Source of the DNA: an uncultured Bacteroidales bacterium
Lineage (GTDB): Bacteria > Bacteroidota > Bacteroidia > Bacteroidales > UBA932
Direction of reading: 5' to 3'
DNA length: 64,000 bases
Assembly (NCBI GenBank): GCA_937899055.1
Contig: CALBPX010000061.1
Location: 57,981 to 121,980 of the forward strand
Shown: positions 17,688 through 26,562 of the stretch, in pieces
Position numbering within the stretch: position 1 is the first letter of the stretch
Layout of the letters: each line of letters starts with the position of its first letter
Program-made: the position numbers and the translations under genes
The notes under the pieces: generated by a model
The model's input: the letters and a program-made list of their open reading frames with translations, nothing else
Told to the model about the DNA's origin: nothing
The model's database searches: none

Positions 17688-20069
17688 ATGAGAGTTTTTG
17701 TCATTGCCATTGCAGCAGCCCTGCTTTCTTTTGTCAGCGCAGGCGCCCAGGACACACTGCCCGCCAAGGGCCGTCATGGCGTGGGGCTTGTGCTGAGCGG
17801 CGGAGGGGCCAAGGGCCTTTCTCACATAGGGGTGATAAAAGCTTTGGAAGAGAACAATATTCCCATAGACTATATCTGCGGAACCTCAATGGGGGCTATA
17901 ATCGGGGGGCTCTATGCCATGGGTTATACTCCCGAAGAGATGCTGGAGTTTGTCAAATCGCCTGCGTTCATTGCCTGGAGCAAGGGTAAAGCGGAGATTC
18001 CATACGCCGAATCGTTCTACAAGGGAGACCCTGAACCTGCCATGGCAACCCTTGCCATGGGTTCGCTGAGGAAAATGACAGGCGATACAACCAAGAGGTT
18101 TCAGGTAGCTTTGCCTACTTCGCTGATTTCCACATATCCTATGGATATTGCTGTTCTGGAACTGATGGCTCCGGCCAGCCGTGCCTGCGGCTTTGATTTT
18201 GACAGCCTGATGGTGCCGTTCTTCTGCATAAGCGCAGACGTGAACAACCGGACTCAGAAAGTTGAGCGTTCCGGCTATCTGGGCAAGGCAATCAGGGCGT
18301 CTATGTCTATACCCCTGGTCTTCAAACCAGTTTATGATCAGGGCAACCTTCTTTACGACGGAGGAATATACAACAACTTCCCCTGGAAGGAAATGGAAGA
18401 ATACTACAGCCCGGAATTCATCATAGGTTCTGACTGTTCTCCCGGAAACTACAACATGGACGAGGAAAATGCAATGTCGCTGCTGATGGGGCTTCTGGTA
18501 AGCAACAGCAGTTACGATATTCCGGACTCTCTGGGTATGGTTATCAAGGGGAGTTACGACGCTTTTGGGGCTATGGAGTTTGGCCGTGCAGACGAAATAT
18601 CAAAGCTCGGCTATGAACTGGCCCTGAGCAATATAGACAAGATCCGCCAAAAGACATCCGGAAGGGTTTCTTCAGAAGAAATAGCCTCCAAACGGCAATC
18701 GTTCAAGCAGAAGCTGCAACCGGTGCGCTTCAGCCAGGATATTGTGGTAACCGGAGATATTCCGGCCCAGGCGGCAAGGTTCGTCCGCAGGACCATCCGC
18801 CAAGACCGCAGAGAAAACTTCGGCTATCCTCAGCTGATGAAGGGCTATTACAGAATCATTCAAAGCGGCGTGGTAAATACATTCTATCCGGATTTGCTTC
18901 TGGATGCGGAGCAAAACCCGGACTTTGCAAAAGACTCCGTCTTTACCCTCAACATCAGGGCTACCAAGGCCCATCCCCTGAAACTCAGCGTTGGCGGCAA
19001 CACATCTTCGTCTTCTCTGAACCAGGTGTTTCTGGGGGCGGAATACATTCATCCCGGAATGAATCCGTGGAGGGCCAAGCTCAGCGTGAATGCCGGGAAA
19101 TATTACAGGGGCATCAGAACCTATTTCCGTCACGATATAGGAGTAAAGCCACTGGCTTATTACTTTGCGGATTTTACCGCTCATCAGTTTGATTTCTATA
19201 ACGGCAATCAGAATATTCTCAGGACCAACAAACTTCCTCAGAACATCCAGTTCAAGGAGTTCTTCGGCAGAATAGGCATTGCAACCCCTATATCGCTGAG
19301 GCACAATATAATAGCCCAGGGAGGCTTTGATATAGGCAGAAGCTATCACAGTTTTTATCTGAACGAAGAGTTCCTGTCTTCAGACAGGCCCGACCGTGGA
19401 AGCGTATTCTTTGTTGTTCCCAAGGCGGTAGTAAGGAAGAATACCCTCAACTATGTTTTGTACCCCACGGCAGGTGAGTTATGGCTGGGCTCGTCGAGGT
19501 TTACCTTTGCCAACGAGGAATATGTTCCGGGTTCGGCCAACCTGACCGCAGAAAAGGTCAAAGGCAAAAAGCATATATTTCCGTCTGTAAAGATGAGCGG
19601 CCAAGGTTATCTGGATCTTGGTAAGTCCTTTTCACTTGGATTCTCTGCCGAAATTGCCGCAGGACGCAAGGGTAAGTTTTCCAACTATTATTCTAACCTG
19701 TTTGAAATGCTGGTCTATCAGCCGGTTCCGCATTCTACAACTCTGCTCATGGAGGGTTACAGGGCAAACAGCTATCTTGGATGGGCTCTGCACCCCGTAC
19801 TGAAATTCACAGACAAATTCTACTTGCATACAACGGCATCATATTTTCAGGCATACAGAGACATCATAAAGAATCCTGACGGCTGGAGTTTCCACTATTC
19901 TGAAAAACTGCCCACCGGCCACTGGATAGCAAACGCAGCCCTTGTATGGCAAAGTCCCATAGGCCCCGTTTCTCTGTCTGCAACCTATTACAGCTTTGGA
20001 GAATACAAATGGTATCCACAGCTGAACATAGGACTGCTTCTGTTCAACAAGAAATCTATGGAAGACTAG
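17688..20069 (+). CDS. Patatin-like phospholipase with outer-membrane barrel
   Basis: A 793-residue exported protein with a signal peptide ending near SAGAQ. The patatin lipase domain (about 30-320) has the oxyanion loop GGGAKG (38-43), the nucleophile elbow GTSMG (65-69, Ser67) and the catalytic Asp in DGGIYNNFP (about 224). The C-terminal ~400 residues look like a POTRA-type linker (FVRRTIRQDR region) followed by a surface-antigen-type beta-barrel. This is the patatin-plus-barrel architecture of type Vd autotransporter-like proteins such as PlpD. A second such gene lies at 56957. The flippase gene starts one base after its stop. Confidence 0.88.
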   Translation: MRVFVIAIAAALLSFVSAGAQDTLPAKGRHGVGLVLSGGGAKGLSHIGVIKALEENNIPIDYICGTSMGAIIGGLYAMGYTPEEMLEFVKSPAFIAWSKGKAEIPYAESFYKGDPEPAMATLAMGSLRKMTGDTTKRFQVALPTSLISTYPMDIAVLELMAPASRACGFDFDSLMVPFFCISADVNNRTQKVERSGYLGKAIRASMSIPLVFKPVYDQGNLLYDGGIYNNFPWKEMEEYYSPEFIIGSDCSPGNYNMDEENAMSLLMGLLVSNSSYDIPDSLGMVIKGSYDAFGAMEFGRADEISKLGYELALSNIDKIRQKTSGRVSSEEIASKRQSFKQKLQPVRFSQDIVVTGDIPAQAARFVRRTIRQDRRENFGYPQLMKGYYRIIQSGVVNTFYPDLLLDAEQNPDFAKDSVFTLNIRATKAHPLKLSVGGNTSSSSLNQVFLGAEYIHPGMNPWRAKLSVNAGKYYRGIRTYFRHDIGVKPLAYYFADFTAHQFDFYNGNQNILRTNKLPQNIQFKEFFGRIGIATPISLRHNIIAQGGFDIGRSYHSFYLNEEFLSSDRPDRGSVFFVVPKAVVRKNTLNYVLYPTAGELWLGSSRFTFANEEYVPGSANLTAEKVKGKKHIFPSVKMSGQGYLDLGKSFSLGFSAEIAAGRKGKFSNYYSNLFEMLVYQPVPHSTTLLMEGYRANSYLGWALHPVLKFTDKFYLHTTASYFQAYRDIIKNPDGWSFHYSEKLPTGHWIANAALVWQSPIGPVSLSATYYSFGEYKWYPQLNIGLLLFNKKSMED

Positions 20070-20070
20070 T

Positions 20071-21630
20071 ATGGCAAATCCTCTTAAGAAACTTGCGGGC
20101 GAAACCGCCATATATGGCCTGAGTACCATTCTGGCCAGAATCATAAATTTCTTCTTTGTTCCAATCTATACCAGGATCCTGACTACCGACGGCTATGGCT
20201 CTTACGCTGAAATAATGTCTTACATTGCGGTATTCCAGGTAGTTCTGGTTCTGGGTCTGGAAACCGGTTGCTTCAAGTTTGCCTCCAGGGGAACAACTTC
20301 CGCCGCAGCCGACGACGGAAAGTCCGACAACCCTCATACCGTCTTTTCCACGGCTCTATCCACAGTAGCCACCTTGTCGGTATTTTTCTTTGCCGCCTGT
20401 TGGCTTTTTGGTGGAAACATTTCCTCAGCGATGGGATATCCGGGGTATTCAAAGATGATTGTCTATGTGGGCGGAATACTTGCATTGGATGCCGTTACGG
20501 CCATATTGTTTGCCCGCCTGAGATATCAGCAGAAAGCCCTCAAGTTTGCCCTTTTCAAGTCTATAAAGATAATCAGCGAACTGGGGTTCAACCTTCTGCT
20601 TTTCTTTGTGGTTCCAAAGTACATGGCCTCCCATCCGGGTAATTTCCTTACGGCTTTCATTCCTGAACAGATACACTTTTCCTACATCATATTTGCGGTC
20701 TTTCTGAGTTGCATCCTGTGCTTCCTGCTTTTCATTCCGGACCTTCTGAAGATAAAGTTCTCCTTCAGCTCCAACCTTTGGAAGCGGATGATGATATATT
20801 CCATTCCGCTGATGATAGCCAACCTGCCCGGAATCATCAACGAGAGTGCAGACAGGTTCCTGTTCAGGTTCCTTGTAGGAGAAGGCATTACCGGAGAAGG
20901 CTGGAAGGCGGACCTGGGCGTTTATCAGGCGGCCATAAAGCTGGCTGTGATAATGAACCTTTTCATTCAGATGTTCCGTTATGCGGCGGAACCGTTCTTC
21001 TTTTCAAGATATAAAGAAAAGGGTTCAAACGAACTGTACGCCAAGGTAATGGAGTACTTTGTGGCCTTCTGTATGCTGATATTTTTGGGCATAGTCTTTT
21101 ATATGGATATCCTGGGGCTGATTCTGGGCAAGGATTTCCGCAGCGCCCTGGGAACGGTTCCGGTAATGCTGATTGCATACATGGTGCTTGGTATGCTGTT
21201 TAACGTATCTATGTGGTACAAACTGAGCGGTCAGACAAAGTATGCCGTGGTAATTACCTTGTTGGGGCTGGGTGTTACAATAGTGGGCAACCTGATTTTC
21301 ATGCCGCTGTTCTCTTACTGGGCTTCCGTGTGGGTTCATTTGGCAAGCTGTGTTGCAATGCTGCTTCTGAGCGCATATCTGGGGCAGAAATACTATCCCA
21401 TACCTTACAGGTGGAAGCAGATTCTTTCATACATAGCTGCCGGAGTTTTGCTCTACATAGTGGCTGTGGCACTGCAGCTGGCTCTGGAAAAGGTTACAGG
21501 CCGTACGGCCGGAACGGGCGATGTTCCTATGCTGATTGTAAAACTGGCAGTAAATACTCTGCTGCTGGGAGTGTTCCTGGTTTTCCTGCAAAAGAAAACC
21601 CATGTCCTCTCATCGCTGAGGAAGAAATGA
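20071..21630 (+). CDS. Polysaccharide flippase (MOP/Wzx-like)
   Basis: A 519-residue inner-membrane protein with about 12-14 hydrophobic helices. The N-terminus KLAGETAIYGLSTILARIIN and PIYTRILTTDGYGSY are typical of the polysaccharide biosynthesis branch of the MOP exporter superfamily, which flips lipid-linked sugars across the inner membrane. No surface-polysaccharide cluster surrounds it; it sits between a patatin-barrel gene and the dut-murF gene. Its substrate could be an O-antigen unit or a peptidoglycan-type precursor; the sequence cannot decide. Confidence 0.85.
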   Translation: MANPLKKLAGETAIYGLSTILARIINFFFVPIYTRILTTDGYGSYAEIMSYIAVFQVVLVLGLETGCFKFASRGTTSAAADDGKSDNPHTVFSTALSTVATLSVFFFAACWLFGGNISSAMGYPGYSKMIVYVGGILALDAVTAILFARLRYQQKALKFALFKSIKIISELGFNLLLFFVVPKYMASHPGNFLTAFIPEQIHFSYIIFAVFLSCILCFLLFIPDLLKIKFSFSSNLWKRMMIYSIPLMIANLPGIINESADRFLFRFLVGEGITGEGWKADLGVYQAAIKLAVIMNLFIQMFRYAAEPFFFSRYKEKGSNELYAKVMEYFVAFCMLIFLGIVFYMDILGLILGKDFRSALGTVPVMLIAYMVLGMLFNVSMWYKLSGQTKYAVVITLLGLGVTIVGNLIFMPLFSYWASVWVHLASCVAMLLLSAYLGQKYYPIPYRWKQILSYIAAGVLLYIVAVALQLALEKVTGRTAGTGDVPMLIVKLAVNTLLLGVFLVFLQKKTHVLSSLRKK

Positions 21631-21666
21631 CAACATAAAGACAATAAAGGATTTATATAACTTGAG

Positions 21667-23538
21667 ATGATAGTAAAGATAGTAAACCAGTCTTCTTATC
21701 CGCTGCCCAAATATGCTACGGCTCTTTCGGCAGGAATGGATCTTAACGCCAACATTGACGAACCCATAGAACTGAAATCGCTTGAGAGGGCTATTGTTCC
21801 CACCGGCCTGTTCATAGAACTGCCGCAGGGGTATGAAGCCCAGATCCGTCCCAGAAGCGGCCTGGCAGCCAAGCACGGCATTACGGTAGCCAACGCCCCC
21901 GGCACCATAGACGCAGACTATCGCGGAGAAATAAAAGTAATATTGGTAAACCTGTCCAAGGAAACCTTTGTCATAAAACCGGGCGAGAGGATTGCACAGA
22001 TGGTTATAGCCAAATATCAGCAGATTCAGTGGCAGCAGGTGGAGAAACTTTCGGAAACCCTCCGGGGCGAAGGCGGCTTTGGTTCAACGGGGCTGGGAGT
22101 AAAGGTCAGCAATCTTTCCGTATCCAAGATAACCAACAAGGAAGGCAAGCCGGATATTTACAGGCTTTATGCTCTCTACCAGAAAACAAGCGGCCTGTGT
22201 ACGGATACCCGCAAGATTCAGCCGGGCTGCATGTTCCTGGCCCTGAGAGGCGAAACCTTTGACGGCAACGACTTTCTGATGCAGGCCCTGGACGGAGGAG
22301 CCGCTTTTGCAGTTTCGGACAACAAGCAGAAGGCCGCCGCCGCCAAGAAGAAATACCCCAGGAAGGTAATCGTGGTTGACAGCACTCTTAAGACATTGCA
22401 GCAACTGGCCAAACATCATCGTCTGCAGTTCAAGATACCGGTTCTGGCTCTGACCGGAACCAACGGCAAAACCACTACCAAAGAACTTATAAACGCCGTT
22501 CTTTCTGCAAGATACAAGACGGTTGCCACCGAGGGCAATCTCAATAACGACATAGGAGTTCCTCTGACTCTGCTGCGCATAGACAAAGACACGGAAGTTG
22601 CAGTTGTGGAAATGGGGGCTTCCCACCCCGGCGACATATCCACTCTGGTTCAGCTTGTCTGTCCGTCTTTTGGCCTTATTACCAGCATAGGCAAGGCTCA
22701 TCTTCAGGGCTTTGGCTCACTTGAGGGAGTAATGGCCGCCAAAGGCGAACTCTACGACAATCTTCAGGAACACAAAAAGATAGCTTTTGTAAACACAGAC
22801 AATCCTCTGCTTGTGCAGATGGCTTCCAAGAGGCCGGACCTGCAGATTGTTCCCTACGGAATCACAAGCAACAGCGCACATCTTCTGCCCAATACAGACA
22901 AGGATCCTTTCCTGAAGCTTGAGATTGCAGACCCTTCCGGCAGCCATAGCGGCAGGATGATAAAGATAAAGACCAATCTGATAGGAAGTTACAATGCCGA
23001 TAATGTTCTGGCCGCCATAAGTGTAGGCACATACTTTGCCATACCTACTTCGGAGGCGGTAAAGGCAATTTCAGACTACAAGCCCTCCAACAACCGCTCT
23101 CAGATGGCAAAAACCCGTCATAACATACTCATCAAAGATACCTACAACGCAAATCCCACCAGCATGAAGGCATCGCTTGAGAGTTTTGCCGCTCTTGAAC
23201 TTTCCAGCCGCAGGTTTTCCAAGGTAATGCTACTCGGCGATATGCGTGAACTTGGCAAGGAATCTCAGAAGGAACACCGCAACATTCTGGATGTGGCTCT
23301 CAGGTTCCTTCCCGAGAAGCTGCTTCTGGTAGGTGAGGAGTTTGCCGCCGCCTACAAATATCTGTACAGCAAGAACGCAGAATGTATCAAAGTGTCCAGG
23401 GGACATACGGAGGTACTGCTTTTTGAAAACACTCCGGCTCTTGCGGTTTATCTGAAGGACAACCCTCAGAAGAACAAGGCCGTACTCATCAAGGGCTCGC
23501 ATTCCGTAGGCCTGGAGAAGATATTTGACCTGTTGTAG
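21667..23538 (+). CDS. dut-murF: Fusion of dUTP diphosphatase and MurF ligase
   Basis: A single 623-codon frame encoding two complete enzymes. Residues 1-147 are a trimeric-type dUTPase (dUTP to dUMP plus pyrophosphate) with all five motifs: [35 protein letters not shown] and [10 protein letters not shown]. After a linker of about 15 residues, residues ~163-623 are MurF, the UDP-MurNAc-tripeptide:D-Ala-D-Ala ligase, with [13 protein letters not shown], the ATP loop GTNGKTT (264-270) and [10 protein letters not shown]. No stop or ATG/GTG start occurs in the linker (about 22105-22153), so MurF has no obvious start of its own. In most bacteria these are separate genes, so the fusion is unusual. 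Confidence 0.9.
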   Translation: MIVKIVNQSSYPLPKYATALSAGMDLNANIDEPIELKSLERAIVPTGLFIELPQGYEAQIRPRSGLAAKHGITVANAPGTIDADYRGEIKVILVNLSKETFVIKPGERIAQMVIAKYQQIQWQQVEKLSETLRGEGGFGSTGLGVKVSNLSVSKITNKEGKPDIYRLYALYQKTSGLCTDTRKIQPGCMFLALRGETFDGNDFLMQALDGGAAFAVSDNKQKAAAAKKKYPRKVIVVDSTLKTLQQLAKHHRLQFKIPVLALTGTNGKTTTKELINAVLSARYKTVATEGNLNNDIGVPLTLLRIDKDTEVAVVEMGASHPGDISTLVQLVCPSFGLITSIGKAHLQGFGSLEGVMAAKGELYDNLQEHKKIAFVNTDNPLLVQMASKRPDLQIVPYGITSNSAHLLPNTDKDPFLKLEIADPSGSHSGRMIKIKTNLIGSYNADNVLAAISVGTYFAIPTSEAVKAISDYKPSNNRSQMAKTRHNILIKDTYNANPTSMKASLESFAALELSSRRFSKVMLLGDMRELGKESQKEHRNILDVALRFLPEKLLLVGEEFAAAYKYLYSKNAECIKVSRGHTEVLLFENTPALAVYLKDNPQKNKAVLIKGSHSVGLEKIFDLL

Positions 23539-23546
23539 CCCTAAAA

Positions 23547-23577
23547 TTTGCGGGCTTTGAAACTTTTACTATATTTG
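23547..23577 (+). promoter_or_regulatory. Promoter of rpsP
   Basis: TTTG at 23547-23550 and TATATTTG at 23570-23577 are separated by 19 bases, matching the Bacteroidota sigma-factor consensus closely. It lies in the gap after dut-murF and would drive rpsP-rimM with a leader of roughly 55-60 bases. Confidence 0.8.
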
Positions 23578-23581
23578 CAAC

Positions 23582-23600
23582 CCTTTCTCGGGTAGAAAGG
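23582..23600 (+). promoter_or_regulatory. Hairpin in the rpsP leader
   Basis: A perfect 7-bp stem CCTTTCT / AGAAAGG with loop CGGGT begins about five bases after the -7 element, so at or near the transcript's 5' end. It has no following U tract. It could stabilise the mRNA or be part of an autoregulatory ribosomal-protein leader; this is inference. Confidence 0.45.
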
Positions 23601-23640
23601 ACAAGTAACAATTACTTTAAACAATTAAAAACTCACAGTT

Positions 23641-24210
23641 ATGTCTGTAAAAATCCGTCTTTCACGTTTTGGAAAGAAGAATTATGCCTTCTTCCATATC
23701 ACAGCTACTGACGTCAGGGCTCCGCGTGACAGCCGTTTTATTGAGCTTTTGGGATCCTATGATCCTAACACCAATCCGGCTACCATCGTCCTGAATGTTG
23801 ACAGAGCAGTTTACTGGCTCCAGAACGGTGCCCAGCCAACCACAACCGCAAGAAGAATCCTCTCTTACAAGGGTGCGCTTCTGAAGAAACACCTTGCAGA
23901 GGGTGTAAAGAAAGGTGCTCTCACTCAGGAGCAGGCCGATGCCAAGTTCAATGCATGGGTTGCAGAGAAAGAGGCTAAGGTTGCCAAGAAGGTAGAGAGC
24001 CTTAAAGTTTCAAAGGCCGATGCAAAGAAGGCCGCAGTTGAGGCTGAAAGCAAGGTTAACGCTGCCAGGGCAGAGGAGCTTGCAAAGAAGAAGGCCGAGG
24101 CTGAAAAGGCTGCTGAAGAGGCTCGCAAGGCTGCTGAGGCTGAGGCCAAGGCTGCTGAGGAGGCTGCTACTGCAGAGGCTGCTCCTGCAGAAGAAGCAAA
24201 GGCTGAATAA
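23641..24210 (+). CDS. rpsP: Ribosomal protein S16 with long Ala/Glu/Lys tail
   Basis: Small-subunit ribosomal protein S16. The first ~80 residues are the conserved domain (SVKIRLSRFGKKNYAFFHI, then ELLGSYDPNTNP and ALLKKHLAEGVKKGALT). The protein is 189 residues against 80-90 in most bacteria; the extra ~90 residues are an Ala/Glu/Lys-rich coiled coil (repeats of AEKAAEEARKAAEAEAKAAE type). Extended S16 proteins are known in Bacteroidota, so this is probably natural rather than an assembly fault. It has its own promoter, and rimM follows after 39 bases, the usual partner of rpsP. Confidence 0.95.
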   Translation: MSVKIRLSRFGKKNYAFFHITATDVRAPRDSRFIELLGSYDPNTNPATIVLNVDRAVYWLQNGAQPTTTARRILSYKGALLKKHLAEGVKKGALTQEQADAKFNAWVAEKEAKVAKKVESLKVSKADAKKAAVEAESKVNAARAEELAKKKAEAEKAAEEARKAAEAEAKAAEEAATAEAAPAEEAKAE

Positions 24211-24249
24211 TTTAGCATCGCTGAGAGTTCAGCCAAACCGTCCCTGTCC

Positions 24250-24774
24250 ATGCAACTTTCTTTGTGCGCCCAGATAGCCAAGACCTACGGCAAAGAGGGA
24301 GAAATCCTTCTCAGAGTTGAGTCTGACAGATTTTCTGAGTTGCTTGAAGAGGCTGAAGAGGTTGTACATGGCAAGGAGAAAATTTCTAAGGAACCGGTGT
24401 TCATCTATTTTGACGGACTGCCGGTTCCCTTTTTTATTGAGTCCGTCCATCACAGATCCAACAACGCCTGGGTGGTGACCTTTTCCACCATCCGCGATCT
24501 TTCCCATGCAGAAGAAATCGTGGGCAGAAACCTGTACATTGAATCCGCTGAAGATGATATCTTTAAAGATTTAGACTCTTTGGCAGGTTTTGCAATAATA
24601 GGTGAAGACGGGAAAACGGCCGGCACCGTTTCCAAGGTCCTGGAGTTTCCCGGCAACATCTGTCTTGAGCTCAAGGAACCCCGGGCCCTCATTCCGTTTC
24701 ATGAAGATCTGATCCTGTCTTTCAATCCCGATGAGAAGACCATCGCGATGAAAATTCCCCAAGGCCTGCTGTAA
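24250..24774 (+). CDS. rimM: Ribosome maturation factor RimM
   Basis: A 174-residue 16S rRNA-processing factor that binds S19 and helps assemble the 30S head. The N-terminal RimM domain (CAQIAKTYGKEGEILLRVES, then VFIYFDGLPVPFFIES) and the C-terminal PRC-barrel (LAGFAIIGEDGKTAGTVSKV, then ALIPFHEDLILSFN) are both complete. It follows rpsP, as in many bacteria, and an ATCGCTGA motif lies in the gap between them (24217). It ends two bases before the end of the convergent AraC gene, with no terminator-like hairpin between. Confidence 0.93.
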   Translation: MQLSLCAQIAKTYGKEGEILLRVESDRFSELLEEAEEVVHGKEKISKEPVFIYFDGLPVPFFIESVHHRSNNAWVVTFSTIRDLSHAEEIVGRNLYIESAEDDIFKDLDSLAGFAIIGEDGKTAGTVSKVLEFPGNICLELKEPRALIPFHEDLILSFNPDEKTIAMKIPQGLL

Positions 24775-24776
24775 TA

Positions 24777-25733
24777 TCAGAGGCTGCTGAGGTATTTCTT
24801 GGGGCTCATTCCGGTTTCTTTCCTGAAAAATTTTCCAAACGATGACTGGTCCGCAAAGTTCAGGGCTTCTGCGGTCTGCTTGATTGTTGCTCCCGGGGTC
24901 CTGAGCATGTTTCTGGCTCTGACGGCAAGATTCGAAGCCAGCAGTTTTGATGTGCTCCGGCCCGTTTCCTGCTTGCATATCAGAGACAGGTACTGTACGC
25001 TTATGAACAGTTTGCCGGCATAGAAGGATGGGTTGTGCTCCCTTTCTCCGAAAGTTCTGACCAAATCCATAAACTTTGCCAGGAGTTCCTTCTTTCTGAC
25101 CAGAGGCTTGCCTTCCAGATTGAGTTCCGTATTTTCAGAAAGGTAGTTCAGGATTTCTATCATTACTATCGAAAGGGAATAGTCTATAAGGTATCCCTTT
25201 ATTCCCTGCCGTCTGTCTTTAAGATAATGGTAAAGTATCTGGAAGCTTCCTTCCATTGTAGCAAAAGTATCCTTCTCCAGAATAAAGAACGGTTTCCTGA
25301 AAAAATCCACAAAGGAAGGGGTGACCGGAACCACGATGTTAGGGGTTATGGCTGAGCCGACTCTGTCCAGAATCTCTCTCTTGACCATCAGCAGAAAAAA
25401 CCTTCCTCCTTCAGAAATATAGCTTCCGGTAATTGTATTCATCGGTGACAGGATCAGCATTGATTTTTCCGGGATTGTAATGTCGTTGTAATCTATGGAG
25501 AGTGTCAGAGAGCCCTCAAGAATCAGGACCACGGACAAGGCTTCCAGGCGTATAGCGTTGTTTATAAGACTTGAAGACGCTTCTTCAATAGTTTCCTTGT
25601 TGAACTCGGAAATCTTTATCATGAAAATATCGTCTTTGTAGGCATATCCGCCAATCAGTGCTGCTATCTGTCCGAAATCAGGGTTGATGTCAATTCTCTT
25701 TTTCAGCAGAGGAATGTCTTTTTTCTTTTGCAT
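24777..25733 (-). CDS. AraC-family transcriptional regulator
   Basis: A 318-residue regulator. The N-terminal ~190 residues are a sensor-like region without an obvious named motif, containing a probable cupin-type beta region (LSIDYNDITIPEKSMLILSP). The C-terminal ~100 residues are the two helix-turn-helix motifs of AraC proteins, ending GATIKQTAEALNFADQSSFG and FFRKETGMSPKKYL. It is divergent from the TetR-type gene that heads the efflux cluster, so it may act on that intergenic region; this is inference from position. Confidence 0.9.
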   Translation of the reverse strand: MQKKKDIPLLKKRIDINPDFGQIAALIGGYAYKDDIFMIKISEFNKETIEEASSSLINNAIRLEALSVVLILEGSLTLSIDYNDITIPEKSMLILSPMNTITGSYISEGGRFFLLMVKREILDRVGSAITPNIVVPVTPSFVDFFRKPFFILEKDTFATMEGSFQILYHYLKDRRQGIKGYLIDYSLSIVMIEILNYLSENTELNLEGKPLVRKKELLAKFMDLVRTFGEREHNPSFYAGKLFISVQYLSLICKQETGRSTSKLLASNLAVRARNMLRTPGATIKQTAEALNFADQSSFGKFFRKETGMSPKKYLSSL

Positions 25734-25777
25734 AATCCAACGTTTTCAAATAATGGAGGAGGGCTCCCTCTCTGGTG

Positions 25778-25785
25778 CAAATTTA
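25778..25785 (-). promoter_or_regulatory. Putative -7 element for the AraC gene
   Basis: On the minus strand this reads TAAATTTG (consensus TAnnTTTG), 45 bases upstream of the AraC start. A TTTTTAG stretch about 21-25 bases upstream is only a weak -33 candidate. Confidence 0.45.
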
Positions 25786-25892
25786 GTAATTTGTATAGTT
25801 TCAGACTAAAAATATACGAATATTGCCTACAAATGTTTTTAGGATTAGGTGCATCTTTGCACCCGCTTTTCAGAACCGGCAACACTATTACT

Positions 25893-26483
25893 ATGGACAG
25901 AAGGGAACAGATATTGGAAACAGCTTTCAATGCTTTTACAACCAGAGGAATAAAGGATGTAAAAATGGAAGATGTAGCATCGCTGATGAAAATTTCAAAG
26001 AAGACTCTCTATGAGTTTTTCAGCAGCAAGAAAGATCTTCTTGTGCAGAGTATGAAATATAAATTTCCACAGCTTTTGCAGAAGATAGCCAAGATTACCA
26101 AACTCATGCCCAATCCTCTGACTGCCATTGTGTTCTGTGCCATAGAAAATGTTAAGTTCTGGAGTGCGTTTTCAGATGCCTTTGTAAGCCAGGTTCAGTC
26201 CTTTGAAGAACTAGGCAGTTTCTGGCAGGAGGTTACGGCCGAGCTTCATGACAAGAGAGATATTTTACTTAGCCGTTGCGTTTCTGAAGGTTACCTCAGA
26301 GAGGAAGACGCCAGCCGCCTGGTTGCAGTTTTTATGAACAACATAAAGGATTTCAAGGAAATCAAGAATCAGAAGGTGTTTCCTTCTCAACTTTGTTTCA
26401 ATTTGGTAATAACGATACTTGCCGGAGTATGTACACAGAGAGGGCGTAAGGTTTTGGACGAACTTAGAGACAATTATAATTGA
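25893..26483 (+). CDS. TetR-family regulator of the efflux genes
   Basis: A 196-residue TetR-type repressor. The N-terminal helix-turn-helix is clear: REQILETAFNAFTTRGIKDV then MEDVASLMKISKKTLYEFFS followed by SKKDLL. The rest is a helical ligand-binding domain that is not diagnostic. The ATG at 25893 was chosen because upstream codons in this frame overlap the divergent AraC promoter region. It sits directly ahead of tolC-, MFP- and RND-type genes on the same strand, so control of that efflux system is the likely role (inference). Confidence 0.9.
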   Translation: MDRREQILETAFNAFTTRGIKDVKMEDVASLMKISKKTLYEFFSSKKDLLVQSMKYKFPQLLQKIAKITKLMPNPLTAIVFCAIENVKFWSAFSDAFVSQVQSFEELGSFWQEVTAELHDKRDILLSRCVSEGYLREEDASRLVAVFMNNIKDFKEIKNQKVFPSQLCFNLVITILAGVCTQRGRKVLDELRDNYN

Positions 26484-26491
26484 GCCTATGG

Positions 26492-26523
26492 TTCGGAAAT
26501 ATGCTTTTAAGGTGTTATATTTG
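26492..26523 (+). promoter_or_regulatory. Promoter of the efflux genes
   Basis: TATATTTG (26516-26523) is a perfect -7 element. TTCG at 26492-26495, 20 bases upstream, is one base from the TTTG -33 element. It lies between the TetR stop and the TolC-like gene, a fitting place for repression by the TetR protein. Confidence 0.6.
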
Positions 26524-26562
26524 GTATTTTGAACAAAAATGGAATATAAAATAGAAAGATAT

